Below are positions 1 to 10,370 of a DNA stretch of 64,000 nucleotides, piece after piece. The notes under the pieces were generated by a model. It worked only from the letters and a program-made list of their open reading frames with translations. It had not been told where the DNA came from and did no database searches. The stretch spans positions 76,257,987 to 76,321,986 of the forward strand of contig NC_083873.1 of assembly GCF_032452875.1 (NCBI RefSeq), read 5' to 3'. Source of the DNA: Bos javanicus. Its lineage: Eukaryota; Chordata; Mammalia; Artiodactyla; Bovidae. Each line of letters opens with the position of its first letter. Within the stretch, counting starts at the first letter, position 1. The translations under genes and the position numbers were made by a program.

Positions 1-1971
1 GTTTCTTTGTAGAAATTTAGGTTATAGAGTCTGCTCATCACATAGTTCATTCTACTGCTAACCAGGCAGCAGAGATTCCCTAAGTTATTTAAGCAGATGT
101 CAGTTGGAGAGGATAACACTGAACAGGGTTTGCCTGCTCTGCCTGTATTATTTCCTGCTGGGGATCACCTCTCATTAGTAGTTGCTTAAAGAGCAGAGGT
201 TTAGAATAAAATAAATTGATAAGCAGGGGGGAAATGAAGCACTGGGTAGAAAAATCTTAACTGCTAATACAACTCAAGCAGATTTTTTTCCTTTTAAGAA
301 TGTCATTGCATGTATGAAATACTAAGTGACTACTTCTGAGTGTACACAGGCACACATGCACACAGACATACAGAGATAGCAAGTGAAATAAGAATGACTA
401 AGGAGAGGATTCTGTTTTTCTGGCCTTTTGTAAGTCAAGCCAGGAACATGGGAATTAATATTGACACAGAGTACAAGCACTTGTACTATGGTGGGCTGAA
501 GTTCCAATGGGCACTAATGAGCTTGCCTTCTAGCATTTCCTCATTAGACTGCAGTTCTTTTCTTCCACTGTCTGAACACTTCCATTACAAACTCCAGGTT
601 CAATCAATATTAAAATATTCAGAAATAACTATTTCAGAAAAAGTCAGCAAACTGCATCATCTTTAGTGTTTTCAATAATACATTGCAACGTGACCTTCCT
701 TCACAAATAATTCATTTACTCACTAAAATGCCACATTCTGAAACTAGCCAGGTAATCTTAAGAAATCTGCCACAAAGACATTGCAAACAAGAGGAAGCTT
801 CCCCCAAAACTGTCCTAGTTACTGTCCATGAGATATAACTTCTGAGCCAATGCAAAAGGAAGCTTGAGTTAAATAACACTTTCTCATCCAGCCTCGAAAA
901 CAGTAAGTCATGACAATTTCAGTTATGGGTAGTGAAAACAACACACGTAGAGCACCAACAGAACTGAACACACCATAGAATTGAAAATAGGTTTGCACAT
1001 ATGTTGTACCCTATGACATATTATTATTCTAATAATTGTTTTGCCAGATAGCTACAAAATAGGTTCCTCATGGTGTTTTATTACTTTTCAAGCTAAAATA
1101 AATAATGATTTGTGATAATTAGTCAGATTTAAAGCTGCAGGAGATAACAAGAGATTTCACTGTACTAGGAAATGGAACCCCTTTCTCATTGCCCAGGCAG
1201 TTCTTTTTAAACCTCTTCAGCAGTGTCAGTGGAAGTCACCATTAAAGGTATCTAAACATCAATTAATCTGCAGAACTTTTTTTACACCCCAATTACTAAT
1301 ATTCAAAGTTTCAAGTCATCTTAACTAAATTATGATCTGTTTAAAATTTCCCCAAGGATTTTTAGACTTGTCAAAGGAGAGGAGTTTGTACCATTTAGAC
1401 AGGTTTAAATCTTAAGAACAATTTTACAGATTAAAAATTAAAAGGTAGTTTTTAAGCATACCAGGATTAACTGAAGCCTAGATCCACTTTGGTGGGTGTG
1501 AGGGTGTTAAAGAGTAATTTACCAGGTGGAGAAAATGCAAAGCCAAGAAGACAAGCAGGTGAATGATTGGCCAAAGGGAATCCTTCAGATTTACTTTTAA
1601 GATTGGATTTCCAACCTCTGACCTCAGCCATTCCAGAAGAGAACTTGAATATTTACACCATTTTTTTTTCTACTTTATCTTTTTGCTTCTTGTGTAGGAA
1701 AAAAATAGAGACAGGAAAATAACAATCTTAATCCAAAATACAACAGAATCAACCTACTTTATCTTATAAAAATGTTCTCATTTTCATTGTTCTGTTCCCA
1801 GAAAAACAATCCTTATTGACTGTCTCTTTATTCTTTGCTTGAATTAAAATAATCTATATCTCCTGGGAGGACTACAGATTAAGCAAAACCAAAAGGGAAC
1901 ACATTGAATTATGGGGTTGATATTCTAAGCTTCTCTGTCTAGTGACCTAATAGTGAAGAAATGATTACTTA
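1..1971. other. Unique non-coding DNA, no gene recognised
   Basis: AT-rich sequence without a convincing coding frame. The longest frame (340-666, 108 codons) has no recognisable domain and low-complexity composition, so I treat it as chance. I see no clear young retroposon here. Confidence 0.6.
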
Positions 1972-2062
1972 TCCTTTCAACAAATACTTTGAGTGTCTAC
2001 TATGTATCATGCATTATTTCTAGACCTTTTAGATTGCAACTGTAAACAAAATTCCTATTCCT
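1972..2062 (+). mobile_element. L2 (ancient LINE) 3'-end fragment
   Basis: The order of phrases 'caacaaatactttgagtgtctactatgtat' style (here split over 1979-2010), then a 'tgtaaacaaaattcctattcc' style stretch, follows the 3' region of mammalian L2: a 'growing list of sizes, then number of animals kept' pattern typical of that consensus. Highly diverged. Alternative: chance similarity or a MIR-like fragment. Confidence 0.45.
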
Positions 2063-2512
2063 TGTGCAAATTATATTTTAAAACCACAGTATCATCATAA
2101 ATAGCATTCACTGTGTTCTTGTGATACTAGGATCTTCTCTGTGAAACACAAAGGAAAAAATTAGTAACTGATTTTCACCATCAAGTCTTAAGTAAAAATT
2201 CATTTATCAGAGCTTTTCACTTTATTATTTTTAAAATTTAAGTATGTATTTATTTCATATTTGTAAATTAAACATACACCTTAAGTCAATACATTCAGAG
2301 AAAACTATGTAAAAACATTTATATTCAACATTTGATGATCTCAATAGTAGCATCAATAGCTTCAAATCCTTGAGAATGACAAAATAATGTAAATGAATAA
2401 GTAGCAACCCTTAGAGATGGTACTTTCTCATTAACCTGAGAAATTTCTTTTCAAAAAAAAAAAAAAAAGATTGAGAATAAAGTTTCCTTAATGTCTTCTA
2501 GATTTTATGCAG

Positions 2513-2560
<48 letters not shown>

Positions 2561-3288
2561 GTATATATACTGTTATATTCTAACAATGACTATAAAAATG
2601 GTCATTTGACGTTTATAGTTCAAATGCAGTACTTTGAAATACAAATTCATATTTCTTATTACTAGAATACAAGTTACCATAGCAGAAGCATATGTGGGTA
2701 GAAACTTTTAAAATCTGCTAGCTGGGAACTATAATAGAAAGATACAGATAATCCCCTAGAGTGATCTTAATACCTGTTACATCTGAAAGAATATTTGTTA
2801 AAGTAGTGTGTTTAGGGAGCCTAAGTTAATAATATTCTGGATCAAGAATATTGGAAGTGCAATGGACTAAATGCAAACCTTGAGGGTCAAGAACTCATGT
2901 TTCTATTTGCTTGTCTATCCCAGGGCAGACTGTGGAAAGAACCAACTGGAAATAAAATCCATAAACTTCTTGAAAAAAAAAAAAAAGCTGTGCCAATGAA
3001 ATTTTTAGTTTTGGCACCGTGAGAATTTATTAACAAAATATTCACACCTAAGTGGAGACAACTAAAAACCTTAACAACAGAAAACTAATGAAATTATTAG
3101 ATCTGCATCCTTTATTTTGTTTGTTTTCTATGGTAATGATTGGCTTCAAGCCAGTTTTTCCTTCTATCACTCTTAAAATAACCTCGTAATCACTTACACA
3201 TTAAAGGAAATTTCTGAATTAGCTTCTTTGAAGCCAAAACCCCAGACACAATAGGGGCTGAGGATGGAGCTGTCTGAAACCCAGTCTG
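2063..3288. other. Unique non-coding DNA with microsatellite and A-runs
   Basis: No gene or young retroposon seen. It contains the (AC)n tract at 2516-2558 and short A-runs near 2453-2468 and 2973-2986 that are not preceded by a recognisable retroposon body. Confidence 0.55.
2516..2558. repeat. (AC)n microsatellite, about 21 units
   Basis: An uninterrupted AC dinucleotide run of about 43 bases, followed by a short TATATA stretch. Runs of this length and purity are usually length-polymorphic in ruminants. Confidence 0.95.
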
Positions 3289-3301
3289 TGATACAGATCC
3301 T

Positions 3302-3534
3302 GTAATGTAAATGTAATGTAATGTGAAAGTGTTATTCACTCAGTCATGTCTGACTCTTTGCAACCATGCCTGTAGCCTGCCAGGCTCCTCAGTCCATGAG
3401 ACTCTCCAGACCAGGAAAGAATACTGGAGTGGGTAGCCATTCCCTTCTCCAGAAGATCTTCCTGACCCAGGGATGGAACGCTGGTCTCCTGCATTGCAGG
3501 CAGTTTCTTAACCATCTGAGCTATCAGGGAAGCT
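3302..3534 (-). mobile_element. Bov-tA SINE, antisense, with target-site duplication
   Basis: Read on the minus strand it starts with the tRNA-Glu-derived head (complement of 'cttccctgatagctcagatgg' near 3510-3533) and runs through the BovA body to a decayed TAATG-type tail at 3302-3323. A perfect 13-base direct repeat, tgatacagatcct, lies at 3289-3301 and 3535-3547 and marks it as one retroposition event. Nearly full length. Pol III transcribed and mobilised by LINE machinery in the family; this copy is old. Confidence 0.92.
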
Positions 3535-3901
3535 TGATACAGATCCTAGCTTGGCTTCATGTCTGCTGTATTCAGTTCATGCCAAAACAGATGGGAAAAT
3601 AAAGTAAGCCTTAGGAAGCATCACTATGAACAAAGCTACTGGAAGTGAAGGAATTCCAGTTGAGCTATTTCAAATCTTAAAAGATGATGCTCTTAAAGTG
3701 TTGCATTCAATATGCTAGCAAATGTGGAAAACTCTGCAGTGGCCACAAAACTAGAAAAGGTCAGTTTTCATTCAAATCCTAAAGAAGGGCAATGCCAAAT
3801 AATGTTCAAACTACCACACAGTTTTACTCATTTTACAGGCTAGCAAAGTAATGCTCAAAATCCTCCAAGCTAGGCTTCAACAGTACGTGAACCAAGAACT
3901 T

Positions 3902-3989
3902 GAACACATGTATACCTGTGGCAGATTCATTTTGATATATGGCAAAACCAATACAATATTGTAAAGTTAAAAATAAAATAAAAAAGTAG

Positions 3990-3990
<1 letters not shown>
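3902..3990 (+). mobile_element. Ruminant L1 3'-end fragment inside BovB
   Basis: The stretch from 'gaacacatgtatacctgtgg' through 'ggcaaaaccaatacaatatt' to an A-rich end matches the last about 85 bases of the young ruminant L1 3' UTR seen again at 12820-12905. It interrupts the BovB coding sequence; BovB resumes near 4045. No clean flanking repeat is visible, and some BovB sequence is missing at the junction. Confidence 0.85.

Positions 3991-4028
<38 letters not shown>
3991..4028. repeat. (TA)n microsatellite, 19 units
   Basis: A pure TA run directly after the A-rich end of the L1 fragment. It probably grew from the L1 tail. It creates false antisense frames rich in Tyr-Ile. Confidence 0.95.
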
Positions 4029-4031
<3 letters not shown>

Positions 4032-5196
4032 AAAAAGAAAACATAGATAAAACCAGAGATTAAATTGCCAACATCCACTGGGATCATGGAAAAAGCAAGA
4101 GAATTCCAGAAAAACATCTGCTTCATTGACTACACTAGGCCTTTGACTGTGTGTATCACAGCAAACTGGAACATTCTTAAAGAGATGGGAATACCTACCA
4201 GACCACCTTACCTGCCTCCTGAGAAACCTGTGTTCAAGTAAAGAAGCATCAGTTAGAATTGGACATGGAACAATGGACTGGATAAAAATTGGGAAAAGAG
4301 TATGACAAAGCTGTATATTGTCACCCTGCTTATTTAACTTATATGCAGAGTACATCATGAAAAATGCCCTGCTGGATGAAGCACAAGCTGGAATCAAGAT
4401 TTCTGGGAGAAATATCAATAACTGCAGATATGCAGATGACACCACTCTAATGGCAGAAAGTGAAGAGGAAGTAAAAAGCCTCTTGATGTAAGTGAAAAAG
4501 GAGTGAAAATGCTGGCTTAAAACTCAACATTCAAAAACTGAAGATCATGGCATCCAGTCCCATCACTTCATTGCAAATAGATGGGGAAACAATGAAGACA
4601 GTGACAGACCTTATTTGCTTGGGCTCCAAAATCACCACAGATGGGGACTTCAGCTATGAAATTAAACGATGCTTGTTCTTCAGAAGAAAAGCTATGACAC
4701 ACCTACACAGCATTAGCAGAGACATTACTTTGTTGACAAAGTCCAAATGATCAAAGCTATGGTTTTCCTGGTAGTCATGTATGAATGTGAGAGTTGAAAC
4801 ATAAAGAAGGCTAAATGCCAAAGAATTGATGCTTTTGAATTCTGGTGTTGGAGAAAGCTCTTGAGAGTCCCTTGGACTGCAAGGAGATCAAACCAATCAG
4901 TCCTAAAGGAAATCAATGCTGAATATTCATTAGGACTGATGCTGAAGCTGAAGCTGCAATACTTTGGCCACCTGATGCAAAGAGCTGACTCACTAGAAAA
5001 GACCTTGATGCTGGGAAAGATTGAAGGCAGGAGGAGAGGGAATGACAGAGAATAAGATGGTTGGATGACATCACCAACTCAATGGATATGAACTTGAGCA
5101 AGCTCCAGGAGATGGTGAAGGACAGGGAAGCCTAGCATGCTGCAGTCCATGTGGTGGCAAAGAGCAAGGTATGACTAAGTGATTGAACAACAACAA

Positions 5197-5514
5197 TATC
5201 ACATTAACAGAAAGTATGTTAACATATTTACCAAAGCCCCAAGTTAAAGCATGTTTACTTGATTTGTTTAATAAAATAGGTAGGTGTCTAGACTTTAAAT
5301 GAAGATTGCATTTAGATTATAACCTTTTCTTTAATGGATTCAAAATCTATTAGTTTGATGCAAACATAATTGTGTTTTTTACACTGTTGAACTTTGCTGT
5401 TTATAATGGAATACATTCTTAATAAATGTGATTATATTATACATAATTTTCATGTGTATTTCTCACTTTTTTCCCTAGTGATTTATATCTAGATTTTTAA
5501 AAATTTTTATTTTG
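5197..5514. other. Unique AT-rich DNA
   Basis: About 320 bases between the BovB tail and the mariner. Nothing recognised. Confidence 0.6.
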
Positions 5515-6588
5515 GGCTATGGACATGATCTTAGGGAAAAAGAAAACCCAAGCAATTTTATCTGAGTTCAAAATGGCTCATAAAACAATGGATGCAACTC
5601 ACACCATCAGCAAAGCATTTGGCCTAGTAACTGCTAATGAATGTACTAACAGTAGTGATTCAAGAGTTTTATAAAGGGGATGAGAGCCTTAAAGATGAGG
5701 ACCCTAGTGGCTGGCCATTGGAAGTTTACAATGACTTATTGAGAGCCATCATTGAAGCTGATCATCTTACAATTATACAAGAAATTGCCCTAGAAATCAG
5801 TGTCAACCGTTCTATACTGATTCAGCTTTTGATACAATTAGGAAGGTGAGAAAGCTTGGCAAGTGTGTGCTTCATAAGCTGACAGCAAATCAAAATAATC
5901 GCCACTTTGAAGTGTATTCTTGTCTTATCCTATGCAATAACAAGGAAACGTTTCTCAATCGGATTGTGACTTGCAAGGCAAAGTGGATTTTCTACAACAA
6001 CCAGCAACAGCTAGCTTAGTGATTGGACTGAGAAAAAGCTCCAAAGCACTTTCCAAAGCCAATGCACCAGAAAAAAAGGTTGTGGTCACTGTTTTGTGTC
6101 TGATCCACTACAGCTTTTGAATCTTGGTGAAACCATTGCATCTGAAAAGTATGCTCAGCAAATCAATGAAGTGCACTGCAAACTGCAAGGCCTGCAGCCA
6201 GCACTGGTCAACAGTAAGGGCCCAGTTCTTCTCCACAACAATGCCCAACCACAGATTGCATGACCAATGCTTCAGAAGTTGAATGAATTGGCCTACAAAG
6301 TTTTGCCTCATCTGCTGTATTCACCTGACCTCTTGCCAACTTAGTACCCCTTCTTCGAGCATCTTGACAACTTTTTTCAGGGGAAATGCTTCCACAGCCA
6401 ACAGGATGTAGAAAATGCTTTCCAAGAGTTCAATGAATCTGAAGCCCAGATTTTTATGCTACAGGAATAAACCAAGTTATTTCTCATTAGCAAAAATGTG
6501 TTGATTGTAATGGTTCTTATTTTGAGCTTAGTTATAACAATTTAAAATTCAGAGTTTGAAACAGGAATTATTTTTGCACCAACATGAT
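5515..6588 (+). mobile_element. Mariner DNA transposon, Hsmar1/mar1-like, 5' truncated
   Basis: The sequence parallels the Hsmar1 transposase (best known as the domesticated part of primate SETMAR) over nearly its whole length, from just at the start codon to the stop. The right inverted-repeat end survives as 'tttttgcaccaaca' at 6571-6584. The left inverted repeat and 5' leader (roughly 170 bases in the family) are absent. Cut-and-paste elements of this mar1 group are known in ruminants; this one is dead. Confidence 0.9.
5519..6470 (+). pseudogene. Mariner transposase pseudogene
   Basis: Frames spelling KGDESL.DE.PSG.P (about 5672-5722), GETIASEKYAQQIN (about 6129-6170) and LQPALVNSKGPVLLH (about 6193-6236) identify a mariner transposase, with the paired helix-turn-helix part before the catalytic part. 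Frameshifts fall near 5640 and near 6118, and stops are frequent. The three catalytic Asp of the DD34D triad are all lost: Lys at 5975-5977 (CDEKW position), Asn at 6237-6239 (HDN position) and a TAG stop at 6342-6344 (YSPDLSPTD position). It can make no active enzyme. Confidence 0.88.
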
Positions 6589-6660
6589 AGTAGGAGAGAG
6601 AAACAGATAAACATCATATTAAAAAATAACTATAATATGGGAACCTAATTCTAGTCATGC
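6589..6660. other. Short unique spacer
   Basis: Seventy bases between the mariner end and the next SINE; nothing recognised. Confidence 0.6.
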
Positions 6661-6881
6661 TGGGCTTCCCCAGTGGCTCAATGAGTAAAGAATCCACCTA
6701 CAATGCAGGAGACATGGAAGATATGGATTTGATACCTGGGTCTGGAATATCCCCTGGAGGAGAAAGTTGCAACCCAGTCCAGTACAGTATTCTTGCCTGA
6801 AAAATTCCAGGGACAGAGGAGCCTGGAAGGCTACAGTCCAAGAGTTCACAAAGAGTCGCACACAACTGAGCAACTAAGCAC
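6661..6881 (+). mobile_element. Bov-tA SINE
   Basis: Starts with the tRNA-Glu-like head 'gggcttccccagtggctcaa' and ends with 'cacaactgagcaactaag', the usual Bov-tA 3' end. The B-box region ('tttgatacctggg') is mutated, so internal promotion is unlikely. No clear flanking repeat found. Confidence 0.92.
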
Positions 6882-7211
6882 AATTTAAGGCACTCTACCT
6901 AGGTAGTTCTTACAGAATTGGAGTAAAATAAAAAAGATTATTGCATGAATAATGTTCTACGTTGATGAGGAAGAAATGGGCATCCCTGACAATGAACGTA
7001 AAATGTACGAAAGCAAAGAAACAGCAGAATTCTTTTTTTTTTTTTTTCCAGAAAAATGTGAGTAGTTGCATATAATTTAACCAGAAGTTATGAATTGGAG
7101 AATTATTGGAAAACCATTCTAGGTCCATACTATAGAACCTTTGTATCCAGAACAGAAACCCAAACCCTTCTACAGGTGATCATGCACTTATTATAGATCT
7201 TAAGCAGGGAT
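6882..7211. other. Unique DNA with T-run
   Basis: Nothing recognised; holds a T15 run at about 7032-7047. Confidence 0.55.
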
Positions 7212-7418
7212 AATCTTCCCTGGTGACTCAGTCGGTAAAGAGTCTACCCACAATTTGGGAGACCCAGGTTCAATCCCTGGGTCAGGAAGATCCCCTGGAG
7301 AAGGAAATGGCAACCCACTGCAGTATTCTTGCCTGGGGAATTCCACGGACAGAGGAGACTAGTGGGCTATAATCCATGCAGTCAAAAAGAGCCAGACATG
7401 ACTGAGTGACTAACACAC
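7212..7418 (+). mobile_element. Bov-tA SINE
   Basis: Head 'cttccctggtgactcagtc', near-intact B-box 'ggttcaatccc' at about 7268, BovA body and 3' end 'gacatgactgagtgactaac'. Full length apart from the first few bases. Confidence 0.93.
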
Positions 7419-7497
7419 AATCCTGGTTTACTTTTTAAAAAGTAACACAGATAAGTAGGGAAATGGAAAAATAACACAATGTTTAACCCATGGATTC

Positions 7498-7925
7498 AAA
7501 ATTAGGTTTTGCCACTTGGTCATTGAGCTTCAGATCTCAGTTTTACCTTCTGGGGAAAAAAAAATTACTCTTTTAAAAGTAATGTCCTTGCTTTTTAATA
7601 TGTTTTCTAGGTTGGTCATAACTTTTCTTCCAAGGAGCAAGTGTTTTTAATTTCATGGCTGCAGTCACCATCTTCAGTGATTTTGGAGCCCAAAGAAATA
7701 AAGTCAGCCATTGTTTCCATTGTTTCCCCATCTATTTGCCATGAAGTGATGGGACCAGATGCTATGATTATAGTTTTCTGCATGTTGAGTTTTAAGCAAA
7801 CTTTTTCCCTCTCCTCTTTCACTTTCATCAAGAGGCTCTTTAGTTCTTTTTCACTTATGGCAGAAGCCATAAGTAATCAGTGTGAGAATTAAATGAGGTA
7901 TTTATATAAGGTATCTGAAAGATGA
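7498..7925 (+). mobile_element. MIR (ancient SINE), split by a BovB piece
   Basis: The left part (7498-7577: 'ttttgccacttggtcattgag', then 'tcagttttaccttctgggg') and the right part (7871-7925: 'agtgtgagaattaaatgagg') are consecutive sections of the MIR consensus. The antisense BovB piece at 7584-7870 sits between them. Confidence 0.75.
7584..7870 (-). mobile_element. BovB internal ORF fragment, antisense
   Basis: Minus-strand translation (7616-7870) reads SLLMKVKEEREKV, then ITSWQIDGETMET and SLGSKITEDGDCSHEIK, the stretch of BovB downstream of the RT core. It has no BovB 3' end of its own. A 7-base repeat, aagtaat, lies at 7577-7583 and 7871-7877. In the parent element its end directly abuts the start of the sense copy at 7963. 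Confidence 0.9.
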
Positions 7926-7962
7926 TTGTATAGGGTAGAAGAGGAAAGATATATAAGACAAA

Positions 7963-8435
7963 ACTATTGCCAACAAAGGTCCGTCTAGTCAAGGTTATGG
8001 TTTTTCCAGTAGTCATGTATGGATGTCAGAATTGGAGCATAAAGAAAGCTGAGTGCCGAACAATTGATACTTTTGAACTGTGGTGTTGGAGAAGACTCTT
8101 GAGAGTCCTTTGGACTGCAAGGAGATCCAACCAGTCCATCCTAAAGGAGATCAGTCTTGGGTGTTCATTGGAAGGACTGATGTTGAAGCTGAAACTCCAA
8201 TACTTTGGCTACCTGATGCGAAGAGCTGATTCACTGCAAAAGACCCTGATGCTGGGAAAGATTGGGGGCAGGAGGAGAAGGGAATGACAGAGGATGAGAT
8301 GGTTGGATGGCATCACTGACTCAATGGACATGAGTTTGAGTAGGCTCCAGGGGTTGGTAATGGACATGGAGGCCTAGTGTGCTGCAGATCAGGGTATCAC
8401 AAAGAGTTGGACATGACTGAGCAACTGAACTGAGA
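7963..8435 (+). mobile_element. BovB 3' end, sense
   Basis: Starts in LPTKVRLVK and runs open for 106 codons (7967-8287: MYGCQNW, LLRVLWTARRSNQS, LQYFGYLMRRADSL), then through the 3' UTR to 'gactgagcaactgaactgag'. Compared with other copies here, its first base follows directly on the end of the inverted piece at 7584-7870. Confidence 0.92.
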
Positions 8436-8855
8436 CTAAGATTAAGATAGTTATGAATATTAGTTGGTTATAGGTGGTAGTTGAAATTGTAGAAATATAA
8501 AGGAAGCAAAAAAGATGTGATGGGAAGAGAACAGAGTTTGGAAAACTGCTGAGCCCCTAAATAGAAAGAATTGTCAGTATAAGAGGACTACAAGAGAGAA
8601 ATAGGGATGGTGTATGGTCTGCAAAGAGGAAGACTTCAAAAATATATATTAATAGCCTGATGGCCAATGAAAAATACTTCCTTCCAGACCTCAGCTTAAC
8701 AAATTCTGGGAAATGTTTCATACCACCTTTTCTAATTGGATGACTACAAAGATAGGGACACTTTTTGATTATGTGTAAGTAATGAATTAGTTATTCCTCT
8801 GATGATCTCTTTTTCAACTAAGGGTAGCCATTTTCAGGCATAGTCCTATTGCTCA
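8436..8855. other. Unique DNA
   Basis: Nothing recognised in about 420 bases. Confidence 0.55.
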
Positions 8856-9383
8856 CTGTTGTTCAGTTGCTGAGTTGTGTCTGACTCTGTGACACCATGG
8901 ACTGCAGCATGCCAAGCTTCCCTGTCCTTCACCCTCTCCCAGAGTTTTCTCAAACTCATGTCCTTTGTGTCAGTGATGCCATTCAACCACCTCATCCTGT
9001 GTCGCCCTCTTCTCCTCTAGCCCTCCATCTTTCCCAGCATCAAGGTCTTTTCCAATGAGTTGGTTCTTAGCACCAGTAGCAAAAGTACTTGTAGCTTCAG
9101 CTTGAGCATCAATCCTTCTAGTGACTATTCAGGATTGATTTCCTATAGGATTGATGGGCTTGATCTCCTTTCTGTCCCAGGGACTCTGAAGACTTTTCTC
9201 CAGCACCACAATTCAAAAGCATCAATTCTTCAGCACTCAACTCACACATACTACTGGAAAAGCCATAGCTTGACTATACAGATCTTTGTTGGCAAAGTGA
9301 TGCTCTGCTTTTTAGTACACTGTCTAGATTTATCTTAGCTTTCTTCCAAGGAGAAACTGTCCTTTAATTTTTTGGCTTCATAT
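8856..9383 (-). mobile_element. BovB 3' end, antisense, old
   Basis: Begins with 'gttgttcagttgctgagttg' (complement of the CAACAA-type BovB tail) and continues through the 3' UTR and last part of the ORF up to near 9383, where similarity fades. Diverged, with several small deletions. Confidence 0.88.
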
Positions 9384-9714
9384 TCCTATAGAAGGCTGCA
9401 TATTCTATTGGTTGTATTTACTAAACACTTAGAAACTCCTTTGGCTTCCTAAGAATGAAAGTTTCCATTTTTGTGGAGGCAAACTAATTTCTGGCTTCTA
9501 TAAAAGACACACCACAGTTCTAAGTGCACACGAGATGTGTGGCAATGAAAATGGTGTTAGTTATTCACATTTTTTCCACATGGGGCATACAACAGCTGGG
9601 ATACATAGGTTGAATTGCCTCCCACATGGCCTGTCAGATAGCTTGTTGGACTTACTGTTCCCAACTCTGTTTGGATGAATGAGTTCAATTCTTGACTTTG
9701 GAAGGACTATGTCT
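9384..9714. other. Unique DNA
   Basis: No gene or repeat recognised. Confidence 0.5.
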
Positions 9715-10065
9715 TAGTTCATTCATGCTGCTATAACGAAATACCACAGACTGGGTAGCTTATAAATAACAGAAATTTATTTCTTATAGTTTTGGAGTCT
9801 AGAAATCTGAGATCAGGTGCCAGTGGGGTCAAGTGAGGGCCCTCTTCAAAGTTGTAGACTTCTTATTGTATCCCCACATGGCAGAAGGGGCCAGGGAGCT
9901 CTGTACGGTCTCTTTCCTAAGAGCATTAAGCCTCCATTCCACTCACTAGGGTTGTCCCCTCATGACCTAGTAACACCCTACACCTAATTCCATGACATTG
10001 GGCAATAAGATTTCATTACATGAGTTTCATGGGGAATAAACATTCAGATGATAGCAGATTGACTG
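9715..10065 (-). mobile_element. Solitary LTR, ERVL-MaLR type (MST/MLT-like), antisense
   Basis: The plus strand shows the complement of a MaLR LTR: 'ctgctataacgaaataccac' (about 9729), then 'cagaaatttattt' (9771-9783, complement of the LTR polyadenylation region), then 'ccccacatggcagaagggg', then 'cctcatgacctagtaacacc'. No internal viral genes are attached. A very old, inert retroviral relic; exact subfamily not assigned. Confidence 0.75.
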
Positions 10066-10099
10066 GTTCTATTTCTGCACCACTAATGAGTGTTGTATC

Positions 10100-10370
10100 A
10101 AGGATTCAGTTTTGATGACAGCATATTAGGTTCTTGTGGACTGTTTTATGTCTTTGCAAATTCCTATGTTGAAGCTCCAAGTTCCAACACAGTGGTAATT
10201 AGAGTGAGATGACGTACCTCATAATGGGATTAGTGGCCTTTTTAAGAGCTACCAGAGTATTCTCTGTCTCTCTTCTCTCTGCCATGTGAAAAGACAGTAA
10301 GAAAATAGTCATATGAAGCTTAGAAGAGACCTCTCATCAGAAACCAACCATGATGGGAAATAATATTTGT
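10100..10370 (+). mobile_element. Probable second MaLR-type LTR fragment, sense
   Basis: Begins 'atgtctttgcaaattcctat' and 'gttgaagctcc', followed by 'taatgggattagtggccttt', 'ctctctgccatgtgaaaaga' and 'gagacctctcatcagaaacc', which follow the order of an MST/MLT LTR in sense orientation. More diverged than the LTR to its left and oppositely oriented. Confidence 0.6.

Larger units (their letters stand above)
3604..5196 (+). mobile_element. BovB (RTE LINE), decayed reverse-transcriptase part and 3' end
   Basis: Covers the second half of the BovB ORF from the segment just before the RT core ('ggaattccagttgagctatt' at about 3649) to the 3' end near 5190, which ends in a CAACAACAA tail. Several stops and frameshifts break the frame; recognisable peptide stretches include SKITTDGD (in 4547-4750) and LRVPWTARRSNQS-like sequence near 4861. 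The RT box region reads 'atatgcagatgac' (about 4428), so YADD itself survives. A ruminant L1 tail with a TA microsatellite lies at 3902-4028 and replaces about 35 bases of RT. Confidence 0.9.

Noticed and set aside
3990..4445. 151-codon antisense open frame
   Set aside because: It is the reverse strand of decayed BovB and the TA microsatellite; its C-terminal Tyr-Ile run is the microsatellite itself.
7212..7290. tRNA-Glu-like sequences at SINE heads
   Set aside because: They are SINE heads with damaged acceptor and anticodon structure, not tRNA genes; the same applies to the other Bov-tA and CHR copies.
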